Shown: positions 25,760 through 33,382 of the stretch, piece by piece
Position numbering within the stretch: position 1 is the first letter of the stretch
How the letters are laid out: each line of letters begins with the position of its first letter
NCBI GenBank assembly: GCA_016212165.1
Contig: JACRGY010000057.1
Location: 27,346-91,345 of the forward strand
DNA length: 64,000 bases
Source of the DNA: Nitrospirota bacterium
GTDB lineage: Bacteria; Nitrospirota; Thermodesulfovibrionia; Thermodesulfovibrionales; UBA1546
Direction of reading: 5' to 3'
Program-made: the position numbers and the translations under genes
The notes under the pieces: model-generated
Databases searched by the model: none
What the model was told of the DNA's origin: nothing
The model's input: the letters and a program-made list of their open reading frames with translations, nothing else

Positions 25760-26182
25760 ATGGCTGAGAAGATATTGATCGTAGATGATGAGCCGGATAT
25801 GTTAAAGCTCCTGAACATGATTATTAAAGAAAAGACACCTTATGAAACAATAACAACCAATAATCCTTTAGAAGCGCGTGAGTTGTCAACACAGGGAGGG
25901 TTTGACCTTGTCATAGCAGATTTAAAAATGCCGGGGCTTGACGGTATGGAACTCCTTGAAGCTATTAAGCGCATGGATAAAGACATCCCGGTAATAATCA
26001 TAACTGCTTATGGCACAGTTGAATCTGCTGTTGAGAGCATGCAAAAAGGCGGTTTTGACTTTATCACAAAGCCGTTCAGAAAAGAGCAGATACTCTATAC
26101 CATAGATAAGGCATTGAAAATGGTAAAGCTCAACAAAGAAAACAAGATGCTGAAGGAACAGTTAAAGGCTAAAGACAAATAA
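25760..26182 (+). CDS. Single-domain response regulator
   Basis: A 140-residue receiver with the acid pair Asp9/Asp10 (IVDDEPD), phosphoacceptor Asp54 (VIADLKMP), Thr in IITAYG and Lys in FITKPFRKEQ, so the active site is complete. A C-terminal helix replaces any output domain. It follows the Cache-PAS kinase and has a close paralogue 175 bases downstream that lost Asp54. Confidence 0.92.
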   Translation: MAEKILIVDDEPDMLKLLNMIIKEKTPYETITTNNPLEARELSTQGGFDLVIADLKMPGLDGMELLEAIKRMDKDIPVIIITAYGTVESAVESMQKGGFDFITKPFRKEQILYTIDKALKMVKLNKENKMLKEQLKAKDK

Positions 26183-26224
26183 AAGTACGCTTCGTCAAAT
26201 CCCGTGTCCGGTAAACTGTTCATA

Positions 26225-26245
26225 CCTGTTTACATTTGAAACAGG
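26225..26245. promoter_or_regulatory. Inverted repeat upstream of a sigma-54 promoter
   Basis: CCTGTTT and AAACAGG are perfect complements separated by seven bases. The site sits 51 bases upstream of the -24 element at 26296 and overlaps a looser GTAAAC...GTTTAC dyad. Its place and symmetry fit an enhancer site for a sigma-54 activator. Confidence 0.45.
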
Positions 26246-26295
26246 AACCCCTGCCGCGTATTTAATTTTATCATTTAATTTCAATAAGTTATAAG

Positions 26296-26312
26296 TTGGC
26301 ATGTCTCTTGCG
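26296..26312 (+). promoter_or_regulatory. Sigma-54 promoter of the second response regulator
   Basis: TTGGCATGTCTCTTGCG matches the -24/-12 consensus (TGGCAY...TTGC), with GG at 26298 and GC at 26310 spaced by exactly ten bases. It lies 45 bases before the start codon at 26357. Confidence 0.7.
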
Positions 26313-26356
26313 CTTATCTATATAAAATTCAAAAAGAACTTTTAAAAGGAGGGGGT

Positions 26357-26779
26357 ATGTCAGAAAAAATATTAATTATAGATAACGACCCTGATATGGT
26401 GACGCTTTTAAGCATGCTCATCAGGGAAAAGACCCCTTATAAAGCAGAGGTTACGAATAACCCGCTGGAAGCAGTCGAAATGGTCAAACAAGACGGTTTT
26501 TCAGTTGTTATTGCAGAGATGAAAATGCCTGTGCTTGATGGGATTGAAATCCTTGAGGCTGTAAAGCATATCGCCGAAGACATCCCTGTTATTATTCTAT
26601 CTGCATATGGTGATGTTGAGTCAGCCCTCGAGGCAATGCATAAGGGAGCTTTTGACTATTTAGCAAAGCCGTTCAGGAAGGAGCAGATACTGTTTGCGAT
26701 AGAAAACGCTTTGGATTCCGTAAGGCTTAAAAAAGAAAACGGGAGGCTTAAAGAGCAGTTGCTGACAACTGTTCACTGA
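26357..26779 (+). CDS. Degenerate receiver protein (phosphoacceptor Asp replaced by Glu)
   Basis: A 140-residue receiver, clearly a paralogue of the preceding regulator (shared EKILI, REKTPY, TNNPLEA, KPFRKEQI). Glu54 stands where the paralogue has Asp54 (VIAEMKMP) and Asn10 replaces the second acidic residue (IIDNDPD). Ser and Lys of the switch remain. Glu at this place often mimics phosphorylation, so the protein may be locked on. It has its own sigma-54 promoter and an AAGGAGGG ribosome site. The 3' end is built of period-7 repeats and overlaps the convergent PEP-synthase-like gene. Confidence 0.88.
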   Translation: MSEKILIIDNDPDMVTLLSMLIREKTPYKAEVTNNPLEAVEMVKQDGFSVVIAEMKMPVLDGIEILEAVKHIAEDIPVIILSAYGDVESALEAMHKGAFDYLAKPFRKEQILFAIENALDSVRLKKENGRLKEQLLTTVH

Positions 26780-26793
26780 CAACTGTTCACTGT
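26762..26793. repeat. Period-7 microrepeat at convergent gene ends
   Basis: The units ACTGTTC, ACTGACA, ACTGTTC and ACTGTCT follow in tandem and include a perfect 14-bp duplication. The tract encodes the last residues of both the degenerate receiver (plus strand) and the PEP-synthase-like protein (minus strand), whose stop codons lie within it. Confidence 0.75.
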
Positions 26794-29412
26794 CTTTATA
26801 TGGTCTCTGATAAAATCCTCAATAAACATATCGGTAACGTCATCATTATACATGACCATATCGAGCTGTTTTGTGTAAGCTGTCAGCTTTCCCATTATCT
26901 CTAATTTCTCTTCAATGGTTGGCTGTTTATATTTGGTAATTATTGCATTTACTACATCTTCAGTAACATTGACCTTAAAATCCATCTTTTTTAAAATCTC
27001 TTTTATCAGCCTCACCCTTCTTAATTTTCTGTCCCTGACAGCGCCTCCCCCTTTAAAGAAGAATTTTATGTAGTTGTCATTCATGTTTTCTCCTGCGTAG
27101 GCCTCTACCATCGAGAAATGATAGCCAAGCCTTATGCTGAAGTTCATGTAATTGCCTGACAGGATTGCAAAGCTCTTTTCTCCCATTGCGTAAAGTTGTC
27201 CTTCGGGTATTGATGCCGATTGCGCAACCATTCCCATAAAACCCTTAACATCAGCAGCTCTTGGTTCAGGCCATTTCATGCGCTTCATGCCTTTAAGAAA
27301 TGCAGAAAATGGTATCGAATATATATCCTCCGGAGCAGCCTTTTTTACATTATCTTTGATGCCATTGCCGTCAATATCTATCATATTTGCATCTATGGGG
27401 ATTCCTGCTCTCAGAGCAATTGGTTGCGGCCATGCTTCCTCGCCTGATTCTGCAAAGGCAACAGCGGACATCAGGTCTTCAAATGAGGTAATATCATGCC
27501 CTTTGCTTGTCCTGAAAATCATGGCCATTGCCATTTCATGAGCAAACCTGGTTATATCATGAAAAGTTTTACAGAGCCCGGGCTTAAAATTCTCAGCATC
27601 GGGATCTATTAAATTTAAAGGGACAACCCATTTTAATGCCTTTTCCAGCGTCATAAACAGGCGGGTATTTTTAAAGGGCTCTCTCTTTTTCGAAGAATAC
27701 TCAAGGAGTTCCCTGACTTTGCCCTCGTAAACATTGCAGTTTATTGCATCCACTGTTATCTCCTGCCCATCACGGATGACGGATGTTGCTGTTTCTGCAT
27801 CAAGGATTGCGGGAATCTGATATTCCCTTGCCAGCGATGCCATGTGGCCTGTTACTCCGCCAACGTCTGTAATAATTGCAGATGCCTTGTTCATTACAGT
27901 TACGAATTTGGTTGATGTATGTTTTGCAACCAGCACAGCGCCGTCAGGGAAATCTTTTAATTCTTCATCATCTTTAAGCACAAAGGCCTTGCCCGAGCCA
28001 ATTCCCTTGCATGCAATCACCCCTTTATCCAAAAGGACATTATAGCCCTGCATTCTTCGGGGAAGCTTAAATGCTGCGGGCTGGATATCACACGTTCTCA
28101 ATGGGCGGGTTTGCAGAATATATATCTGATTATCCCTGTCAACCGCCCATTCAATATCCTGGGGCCTGCCATAGTGCTCTTCCAAAGCAACGGCATGGTC
28201 GGATAAAATATTTATCAGTTCAACGGGCAGGCATGATTTATTCTTCATGCTGCCGGGGATATCTGCCTGTTTAATATTTCCTTCAGAAGAACATATTACC
28301 ATTGTATTTTGTTCAGCCACTCTTCTCTCTACGATGGCCCTGGGTTCTCGTGAGACAATATAGGAATCAGGGGTTATTGACCCGTCAACAACAGACATCC
28401 CAAGGCCCCACACAGCATTGATTATGAGTATATCTTTTCCGGGGTCATTCGGGTCCCTTGTATACATAACCCCGCCTGCCAGGGCATCTACCATTCTTAA
28501 AATACCAACAGCCATTACCATTTCTTCTTCTGAAAATCCTTTTGTCCTATAGTAAAATATTGCCCGCGGTGTAAACAAACTCGCAACAACTTCTTTGTAT
28601 TTCTGCGTGATTAAATGTGCCGGCACATTAAGAAAAGTGGAATACTGTCCTGCAAAGCTGAATTCACCGTCTTCATGAATAGCGCTGCTCCTCACAGACA
28701 CCATTAATCCTGAAGACTGCGGGCTGCGGGCTGAGGGCTGAGAGCTCAAACTTTCAACTGCATTTTTTATGGCATTGTCCAGGTCCTGCGGCATTTCTGA
28801 ATTTATTATCATATCCTGTATGACCCTGCTCACCTCATTAAGATCTTCGATGTTATTTATATCCAGCGACAATAGTTTTTTATTTATTTTCTCAATCAGC
28901 CTGTTATGTTCCATAAATTTTTTGAATGAATATGTGGTAATAGCAAAGCCGTCAGGGGTTGGAAGGTTGAGCCGGTTTTTAATTTCCCCTAAATGTGCGA
29001 TTTTGCCGCCTGCTATGTTTGACATCTTGCCTGTAAGATTCAATAATGGTATGGTAAGGCCGCTGGCCGGGACAACGGACCTGCGGTTTAAGCTCTCTTT
29101 TATTTCTTTATATATATCATCATAGGTTTTGTAAAGTTCTTTGTATCTGCCGTGAGCAAGGGTGTTCAGATCTTCAATAATACTCAGGACGCCATCAGCA
29201 ATTAATTTAGTGTTTGTCTCAAGATAATGCCGGTCAAACAAATATTCCCCTGAAAGTTTTTCTTCCATGTCTGCCATAAGTTCAAGGACATTGTTGTTTT
29301 TTGTGAGCAGGTTTTGAAATGTGTCATATTTTATTTTAATGGCTTCTCTGAATTTGCTGCTTTTAGAGTTCTTTTTAGAGGATTTTTTGAATATTTTTAA
29401 AAGGTTACGCAT
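26773..29412 (-). CDS. PEP/pyruvate-binding protein with unusual terminal domains
   Basis: An 879-residue protein. Residues 1-120 are helical with a basic start. Residues 130-450 form the PEP/pyruvate-binding ATP-grasp domain (VSVRSSAIHEDGEFSFAGQY). Residues 465-565 form the phospho-histidine swivel domain (GGVTGHMASLAREYQIPAI). In place of the PEP-synthase TIM barrel, the last 300 residues form an unassigned domain with an EF-hand-like loop DIDGNGIKD and a basic GGGAVRDRKLRRVRL. Catalysis like PEP synthase is therefore doubtful; phosphoryl transfer to another partner is possible. Residues near 230 (SSQPSARSPQSSG) are encoded by a period-7 tract. It diverges from the GntR gene. Confidence 0.82.
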   Translation of the reverse strand: MRNLLKIFKKSSKKNSKSSKFREAIKIKYDTFQNLLTKNNNVLELMADMEEKLSGEYLFDRHYLETNTKLIADGVLSIIEDLNTLAHGRYKELYKTYDDIYKEIKESLNRRSVVPASGLTIPLLNLTGKMSNIAGGKIAHLGEIKNRLNLPTPDGFAITTYSFKKFMEHNRLIEKINKKLLSLDINNIEDLNEVSRVIQDMIINSEMPQDLDNAIKNAVESLSSQPSARSPQSSGLMVSVRSSAIHEDGEFSFAGQYSTFLNVPAHLITQKYKEVVASLFTPRAIFYYRTKGFSEEEMVMAVGILRMVDALAGGVMYTRDPNDPGKDILIINAVWGLGMSVVDGSITPDSYIVSREPRAIVERRVAEQNTMVICSSEGNIKQADIPGSMKNKSCLPVELINILSDHAVALEEHYGRPQDIEWAVDRDNQIYILQTRPLRTCDIQPAAFKLPRRMQGYNVLLDKGVIACKGIGSGKAFVLKDDEELKDFPDGAVLVAKHTSTKFVTVMNKASAIITDVGGVTGHMASLAREYQIPAILDAETATSVIRDGQEITVDAINCNVYEGKVRELLEYSSKKREPFKNTRLFMTLEKALKWVVPLNLIDPDAENFKPGLCKTFHDITRFAHEMAMAMIFRTSKGHDITSFEDLMSAVAFAESGEEAWPQPIALRAGIPIDANMIDIDGNGIKDNVKKAAPEDIYSIPFSAFLKGMKRMKWPEPRAADVKGFMGMVAQSASIPEGQLYAMGEKSFAILSGNYMNFSIRLGYHFSMVEAYAGENMNDNYIKFFFKGGGAVRDRKLRRVRLIKEILKKMDFKVNVTEDVVNAIITKYKQPTIEEKLEIMGKLTAYTKQLDMVMYNDDVTDMFIEDFIRDHIKTVNSCQ
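28710..28747. repeat. Period-7 microrepeat inside a coding region
   Basis: The units CTGAAGA, CTGCGGG, CTGCGGG, CTGAGGG and CTGAGAG run in tandem, in frame, inside the PEP/pyruvate-binding protein gene. They encode a Ser/Pro/Gln-rich linker, probably an insertion in a surface loop of the ATP-grasp domain. Confidence 0.7.
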
Positions 29413-29439
29413 GCCTGATTATAAACTAAAAAAAAACTC

Positions 29440-29495
29440 TTGACAAGTAGATATAATATCATTATAATAATTTCAAAATAAGATTATAATGATAT
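29440..29495 (+). promoter_or_regulatory. Consensus promoter with 13-bp operator repeat for gntR
   Basis: TTGACA (29440-29445), a 17-base spacer and TATAAT (29463-29468) form a perfect sigma-70 promoter. ATATCATTATAAT (29456-29468) and ATTATAATGATAT (29483-29495) are exact inverted repeats, the first covering the -10. This is probably the autorepression site of the GntR protein encoded at 29502. Confidence 0.75.
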
Positions 29496-29501
29496 AAGGA
29501 T

Positions 29502-30248
29502 ATGCAAATGGATGAAATAATTAACAGAGAAAACCCTCAAAAATTATATGTACAGCTTGAGGAAATAATCAAAAAGAAAATTGAGGATAAAGAATGGGCC
29601 GTTGGCTCCAGGATACCTACTGAAGAAGAACTCTGCAAGATTTATGGTGTGAGCAAGGCGCCGGTGAGAGCAGCTATTTTAGAGCTTGTGCGGCAGGGTT
29701 ACTTAATGCGGCAGCAGGGCAAGGGGACTTTTGTATGCAAGCGCATCATATCCGAGGGATTGACGATGCATACAAGTTTCAGGGAACTTATGCTTGAAGC
29801 AGGCGTGAGCTCTTCAACAAAGGTTCTCGCGCAGACAGTCATGATGCCTGTAGATGATATTGATGTTAAGCTTAATGTCCCTGAAAATATGCATCTCATT
29901 TACGTAAAAAGATTAAGGCTGGTTGAAGATGAACCGGTACTGCTTCAGGAAGCTTACATCCCGCATAATATTTGCCCCCAATTATTAAGAGAAGATATTG
30001 AAAGTAATTCCCTTTTCGAGCTTATTGAGAAAAAATATGGAATCAAGATAACAAAAATCAAAGATTATATTGAAGTTACAACACCCACTGCTGATGAAGT
30101 AAAGCTTCTGGGCCTTTCAGGCTGCTCAGGAGCGCTTCTTCTTGAACAGCATTTTTATTCAGGAGACACCCAGATAATGTATATGCGTTCCGTTAAAAGG
30201 CCGGATAGATTCAGATTTTTAATAGAGCTTGAAAGAAGAGCAGCATAA
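29502..30248 (+). CDS. GntR-family (HutC/UTRA) transcriptional regulator
   Basis: A 248-residue repressor-type regulator. The winged helix-turn-helix spans residues 14-78 (VGSRIPTEEELCKIYGVSKA, RQQGKGTFV). The UTRA ligand domain spans about 95-240 (LRLVEDEPVLLQEAYIPH). UTRA regulators sense small metabolites, often organic acids or sugars. It leads the run CBS, SLC13, LCIB, NhaD, USP, so it may control that uptake cluster. A 13-bp inverted repeat overlaps its own promoter. Confidence 0.9.
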   Translation: MQMDEIINRENPQKLYVQLEEIIKKKIEDKEWAVGSRIPTEEELCKIYGVSKAPVRAAILELVRQGYLMRQQGKGTFVCKRIISEGLTMHTSFRELMLEAGVSSSTKVLAQTVMMPVDDIDVKLNVPENMHLIYVKRLRLVEDEPVLLQEAYIPHNICPQLLREDIESNSLFELIEKKYGIKITKIKDYIEVTTPTADEVKLLGLSGCSGALLLEQHFYSGDTQIMYMRSVKRPDRFRFLIELERRAA

Positions 30249-30265
30249 TTTAGAAAGGAGGGTTT

Positions 30266-30787
30266 ATGTCAAAAGGTAAAGTTGCAAAGGATGTAATGAT
30301 TGATGTCTTTGAGTTTCCGCATATCCCTTACTGGTTCTCAATACGCCAGGCCATAGGGATTGCGAAAAAGTCTTTGTTAAGCAGTGAGAAGTGCCATCAC
30401 CCGATGGCAGTGCTGGTTTTTGACGAGAAGTATAACCTTCTCGGCACCTTAAGCCTGAAGGATATACTGAGGGGGCTTGAGCCAAAGTTTTTAAAGCCGA
30501 CTACCAAGGCACAGGTTCCGGCAGAAGATGAGTCAGGATTGTCATTGCTCTGGGATACTCTCTTTGACAAAGGAGCAAAAGAGGCAGCAGAAAAACCTGT
30601 CAGCGAGGTGATGGTCCCGGCAAAGTTTTTTGTTCAGCCGGATGAGCCCATTACAAAGGCCGCATATCTGATGGTTCATAACAATCTGGCCTTGCTGCCG
30701 GTTTTGGAAAATAAGAAAAAATTTGTTGGGCTTGTAAGGATACGGGAAGTATTTGATGAACTATCAAGCTCAATTCTGGAAGGATAA
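30266..30787 (+). CDS. CBS-domain protein
   Basis: A 173-residue protein with two CBS motifs (residues ~8-72, AVLVFDEKYNLLGTLSLKDI; and ~105-170, ALLPVLENKKKFVGLVRI). CBS pairs bind adenine nucleotides and gate enzymes or transporters. It is 17 bases after gntR and 14 bases before the SLC13 gene, so it is probably the regulatory subunit of that transporter. Confidence 0.87.
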   Translation: MSKGKVAKDVMIDVFEFPHIPYWFSIRQAIGIAKKSLLSSEKCHHPMAVLVFDEKYNLLGTLSLKDILRGLEPKFLKPTTKAQVPAEDESGLSLLWDTLFDKGAKEAAEKPVSEVMVPAKFFVQPDEPITKAAYLMVHNNLALLPVLENKKKFVGLVRIREVFDELSSSILEG

Positions 30788-30801
30788 AGGAGGAATATAC
30801 A

Positions 30802-32319
30802 ATGGCAGATAAAGATATAAAAACTTCGCAGGGCTTGCCTGAACCGCCCCCGGAAATATTGGTTGCAACATCAAAGATACCGTTTGACCGGAAACGTGTA
30901 TTTTTTATTTTATTGGGATTAGGACTTTTTCTTTTCATTTATTTTATGCCTCAATGGAAAGACGCCATTGACCCGACAGGAAAGGCATTCCCTTTATCGC
31001 AAGAGGGCAAAGGTGCAATAGCTTTATTTTTATTGGCAGGCATATGGTGGGTTTTTGAGGTCATACCTATTGGGGTGACATCTCTTGCTATCGGCGTGTT
31101 TCAGGCCTTGTTCAGCATCCGTTCTGCAAAGGATGCGTTTAAAGACTTCATGGACCCTTCTGTTATGTTCATTTTCGGCTCTGTTGTTGTTGGGCTTGCC
31201 TTCTCAACAACTGGCTTGACTAAGCGTCTTGCCTATAAGATGTTAGAGATTGTAGGTGAAAGAACAAGCATGATTTTACTTGGCGCCCTTGTTGTTACAG
31301 CAGGGCTTGCGCATCTTATGGCACACACAGCAGCTGCGGCTACCGTATTCCCTATCCTTCTTGCGATATATGCGCTTTACGGCGAAGGTGACAAGCAGAC
31401 AAACTTCGGGAAGGCGCTTTTCATAGGCATGGCCTATGCAGCAGGCGCAGGCAGTATCATCACATACCTCGGTTCAGCCCGCGCAGCAGCAGGCGCCGGC
31501 ATGTTCAAGGAATTTACAGGCAGGGATATAGGTTTTTTTGAACTTTCAAAATATATGTTTCTTCTTGGCTGGCTGATGGTCTTCCTTATATGGGGTTATT
31601 TGATGATATTCCTGAAGCCGGAAAAAAAGGTCATATCAGGACTAAAGGAAAAGGTCAAGAGGCTTTCCAAAGAGATTGGACCAATGACAAAAAACGAAAA
31701 ATTTGTGATTGTTACTGTTCTATGCATTGTTGTAGTAATGTCACTGCAGGCTTTTGTGCCTGCGTTGAAGTCCATGGACAGGGCAGCTTTAATTCTTATA
31801 TCAACTCTTGTTTTCTTTCTTTTTAAGGTACTGACTGTTAAGGAACTCGAGGAGATTCCGTGGAACATCATTTTGCTTTTCAGCGGAGCAATGAGCATCG
31901 GTTTCTGTCTCTGGAAGACAGGCGCAGCGCAGTGGATGGCTGTAAATTGGCTCGTTATGTTCCAACATGCCCACTGGCTGGTGTTTGTATTGAGCATAGC
32001 TACCTTTGTTCTGATAATGACAAATTTTATAATGAACGTTGCAGCGATAGCAATCTCGCTTCCTGTTTCTCTAGTAGTAGCGCAATACCTCGGCGTTTCG
32101 CCTGATGTGATATTTTTCTCATCGCTTGCCACAGCAGGAATGCCCTTTGTACTGCTGATAGGCGCTGCTCCGAATGCGATTGCTTATGAGGCGAAACAGT
32201 TCTCAACCGGAGAATTTTTTAAACATGGAATACTTTTGAGCGTGTTGCTGATTGTAATAATAGGCGGGCTTATTCTTACAATCTGGCCTTTGTTAGGTAT
32301 GCCGATACTGATTAAGTAG
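30802..32319 (+). CDS. SLC13 (DASS)-family sodium/anion symporter
   Basis: A 505-residue protein with 11-12 transmembrane helices. GIWWVFEVIPIGVTSLAI and the paired half MTNFIMNVAAIAISLP contain the SLC13 elements around the anion and sodium sites; LLIGAAPNAIAYEAKQF is the second signature. Family members carry di- and tricarboxylates or sulfate with sodium. The specific anion is unknown. The next gene is a carbonic-anhydrase-like protein, then a sodium/proton antiporter, which raises bicarbonate as a possibility. Confidence 0.88.
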   Translation: MADKDIKTSQGLPEPPPEILVATSKIPFDRKRVFFILLGLGLFLFIYFMPQWKDAIDPTGKAFPLSQEGKGAIALFLLAGIWWVFEVIPIGVTSLAIGVFQALFSIRSAKDAFKDFMDPSVMFIFGSVVVGLAFSTTGLTKRLAYKMLEIVGERTSMILLGALVVTAGLAHLMAHTAAAATVFPILLAIYALYGEGDKQTNFGKALFIGMAYAAGAGSIITYLGSARAAAGAGMFKEFTGRDIGFFELSKYMFLLGWLMVFLIWGYLMIFLKPEKKVISGLKEKVKRLSKEIGPMTKNEKFVIVTVLCIVVVMSLQAFVPALKSMDRAALILISTLVFFLFKVLTVKELEEIPWNIILLFSGAMSIGFCLWKTGAAQWMAVNWLVMFQHAHWLVFVLSIATFVLIMTNFIMNVAAIAISLPVSLVVAQYLGVSPDVIFFSSLATAGMPFVLLIGAAPNAIAYEAKQFSTGEFFKHGILLSVLLIVIIGGLILTIWPLLGMPILIK

Positions 32320-32352
32320 TATAAAGTGAAAAGTTTATAGAATACTGTTATT

Positions 32353-32422
32353 TGTCATTCCCGCAAGCGAAGTGCTCCGGGAGTTCCGACTCCCCTCCTA
32401 AAATAGGCGGGGAGCATGACAA
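32353..32422. repeat. GTCATTCCCGC-type palindromic repeat
   Basis: TTGTCATTCCCGC at the left and GGAGCATGACAA at the right make the outer stem. The interior shares GACTCCCCTCCTAAAATAGG with the element at 33223. It fills much of the SLC13 to LCIB gap. Confidence 0.7.
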
Positions 32423-32463
32423 AAAGTAAGATTTTTTGACGCAGACACTAAAATGGAGGTTTT

Positions 32464-33180
32464 GTGGGATTTGATGATGTCCTGAAAAGGTATTTTGACA
32501 GAGTATATACAGAAGTGGATTTTGTCAAAAAAACATATTCCTCTTTGAAAGATTTAGGCTTTAATGATGACAATACAATTGCCGCTACATGCATCTGCAG
32601 GGATGAGATATCACAAACTCTAAGGAGCATAATCAAGCATATGTGGGGAGAGGCATTTAATCTATCGAGCCTTGCCGGGATGTTCTTTGCAGGCAAAACA
32701 GGTTTGTCTGCTGCAATGCATCATGCGCCTGTTGAAGATGGAAAAGAAAGATATGTTTTTTACGCCCTGCCTCATATTGCAATAGATTCTGACGGTAAGC
32801 CCGGTGTATGCAGGCGTGAAGGCAGGGAAGGCGCATCTACTGCCTGCGGCGCGCTTGCTGCATTTCAGAAGGAGATGGCAGGGGGCAGATTAAATCTTGC
32901 GTTAGACAATGAGGATGTTGAACAGAGCCTTCTTAAAACGCGGTTGCTCGGAGAAATCCCCTATGGCAAGGTGCCGGACCTCATTGAGCTGACAAAAATA
33001 ACACAAACAGCTATTCAGGCAGATCTTGAGCGCACACTGGATAAGGTTGTAAATAAGGACATAAGCAACTACGCAGTAATTACAGGCATTCAGATACATG
33101 GCCCGGAAAACAATTATGTCTGGCCGGCAGAATGTTATGCGATTGTGAATGGGAAACAAATACATCTGAAGGTTGAATAG
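32464..33180 (+). CDS. LCIB/LCIC-type (theta-class) carbonic-anhydrase-like protein
   Basis: A 238-residue protein. Residues 40-135 match the LCIB family of algae and bacteria: CICRDEI (Cys45), FNLSSLAGMFFAGKTG, AAMHHAP (His86/87), YALPHIAIDSDGKPG and STACGAL (Cys128). The Cys-His-Cys set is the expected zinc site and the CRDE motif supplies the Arg/Asp pair of carbonic anhydrase. It probably interconverts CO2 and bicarbonate in the cytoplasm. GTG at 32464 follows TGGAGG. It sits between an SLC13 symporter and NhaD. Confidence 0.85.
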   Translation: MGFDDVLKRYFDRVYTEVDFVKKTYSSLKDLGFNDDNTIAATCICRDEISQTLRSIIKHMWGEAFNLSSLAGMFFAGKTGLSAAMHHAPVEDGKERYVFYALPHIAIDSDGKPGVCRREGREGASTACGALAAFQKEMAGGRLNLALDNEDVEQSLLKTRLLGEIPYGKVPDLIELTKITQTAIQADLERTLDKVVNKDISNYAVITGIQIHGPENNYVWPAECYAIVNGKQIHLKVE

Positions 33181-33195
33181 TTGAAAATCATTTTT

Positions 33196-33310
33196 TGTCA
33201 TTCCCGCTTGTCGGGAATAATAGCTCCCCTCCTTAGTTAAGGAGGGGGTGGGGTGGTTGGTTTGAAGAAATTACCACCCCTTTAATCCCCTCCTAAAATA
33301 GGAGGGGAGC
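33196..33310. repeat. Composite palindromic repeat (GTCATTCCCGC plus CCCCTCC element)
   Basis: TGTCATTCCCGCTTGTCGGG (33196-33215) is the half-element seen at 12104 and 60426. It is followed by an 88-bp unit bounded by GCTCCCCTCCTTA and TAGGAGGGGAGC (33223-33310) with an inner GTGGGGTGGT / ACCACCCC stem. The unit looks like a small non-autonomous element inserted into the first. Confidence 0.75.
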
Positions 33311-33334
33311 TTGAAGGAATAAATTGGAGGAATT

Positions 33335-33382
33335 ATGAAAACAAAATATTTAATACAGCATCAAGGAGGACTAAAACAATGA
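33335..33382 (+). CDS. 15-residue leader peptide coupled to nhaD
   Basis: ATG at 33335, preceded by TTGGAGG, opens MKTKYLIQHQGGLKQ and stops at TGA, which overlaps the nhaD start codon as ATGA. The Shine-Dalgarno of nhaD (AAGGAGG) lies inside the peptide codons. The arrangement fits translational coupling. There is no clear run of regulatory codons. Confidence 0.5.
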   Translation: MKTKYLIQHQGGLKQ

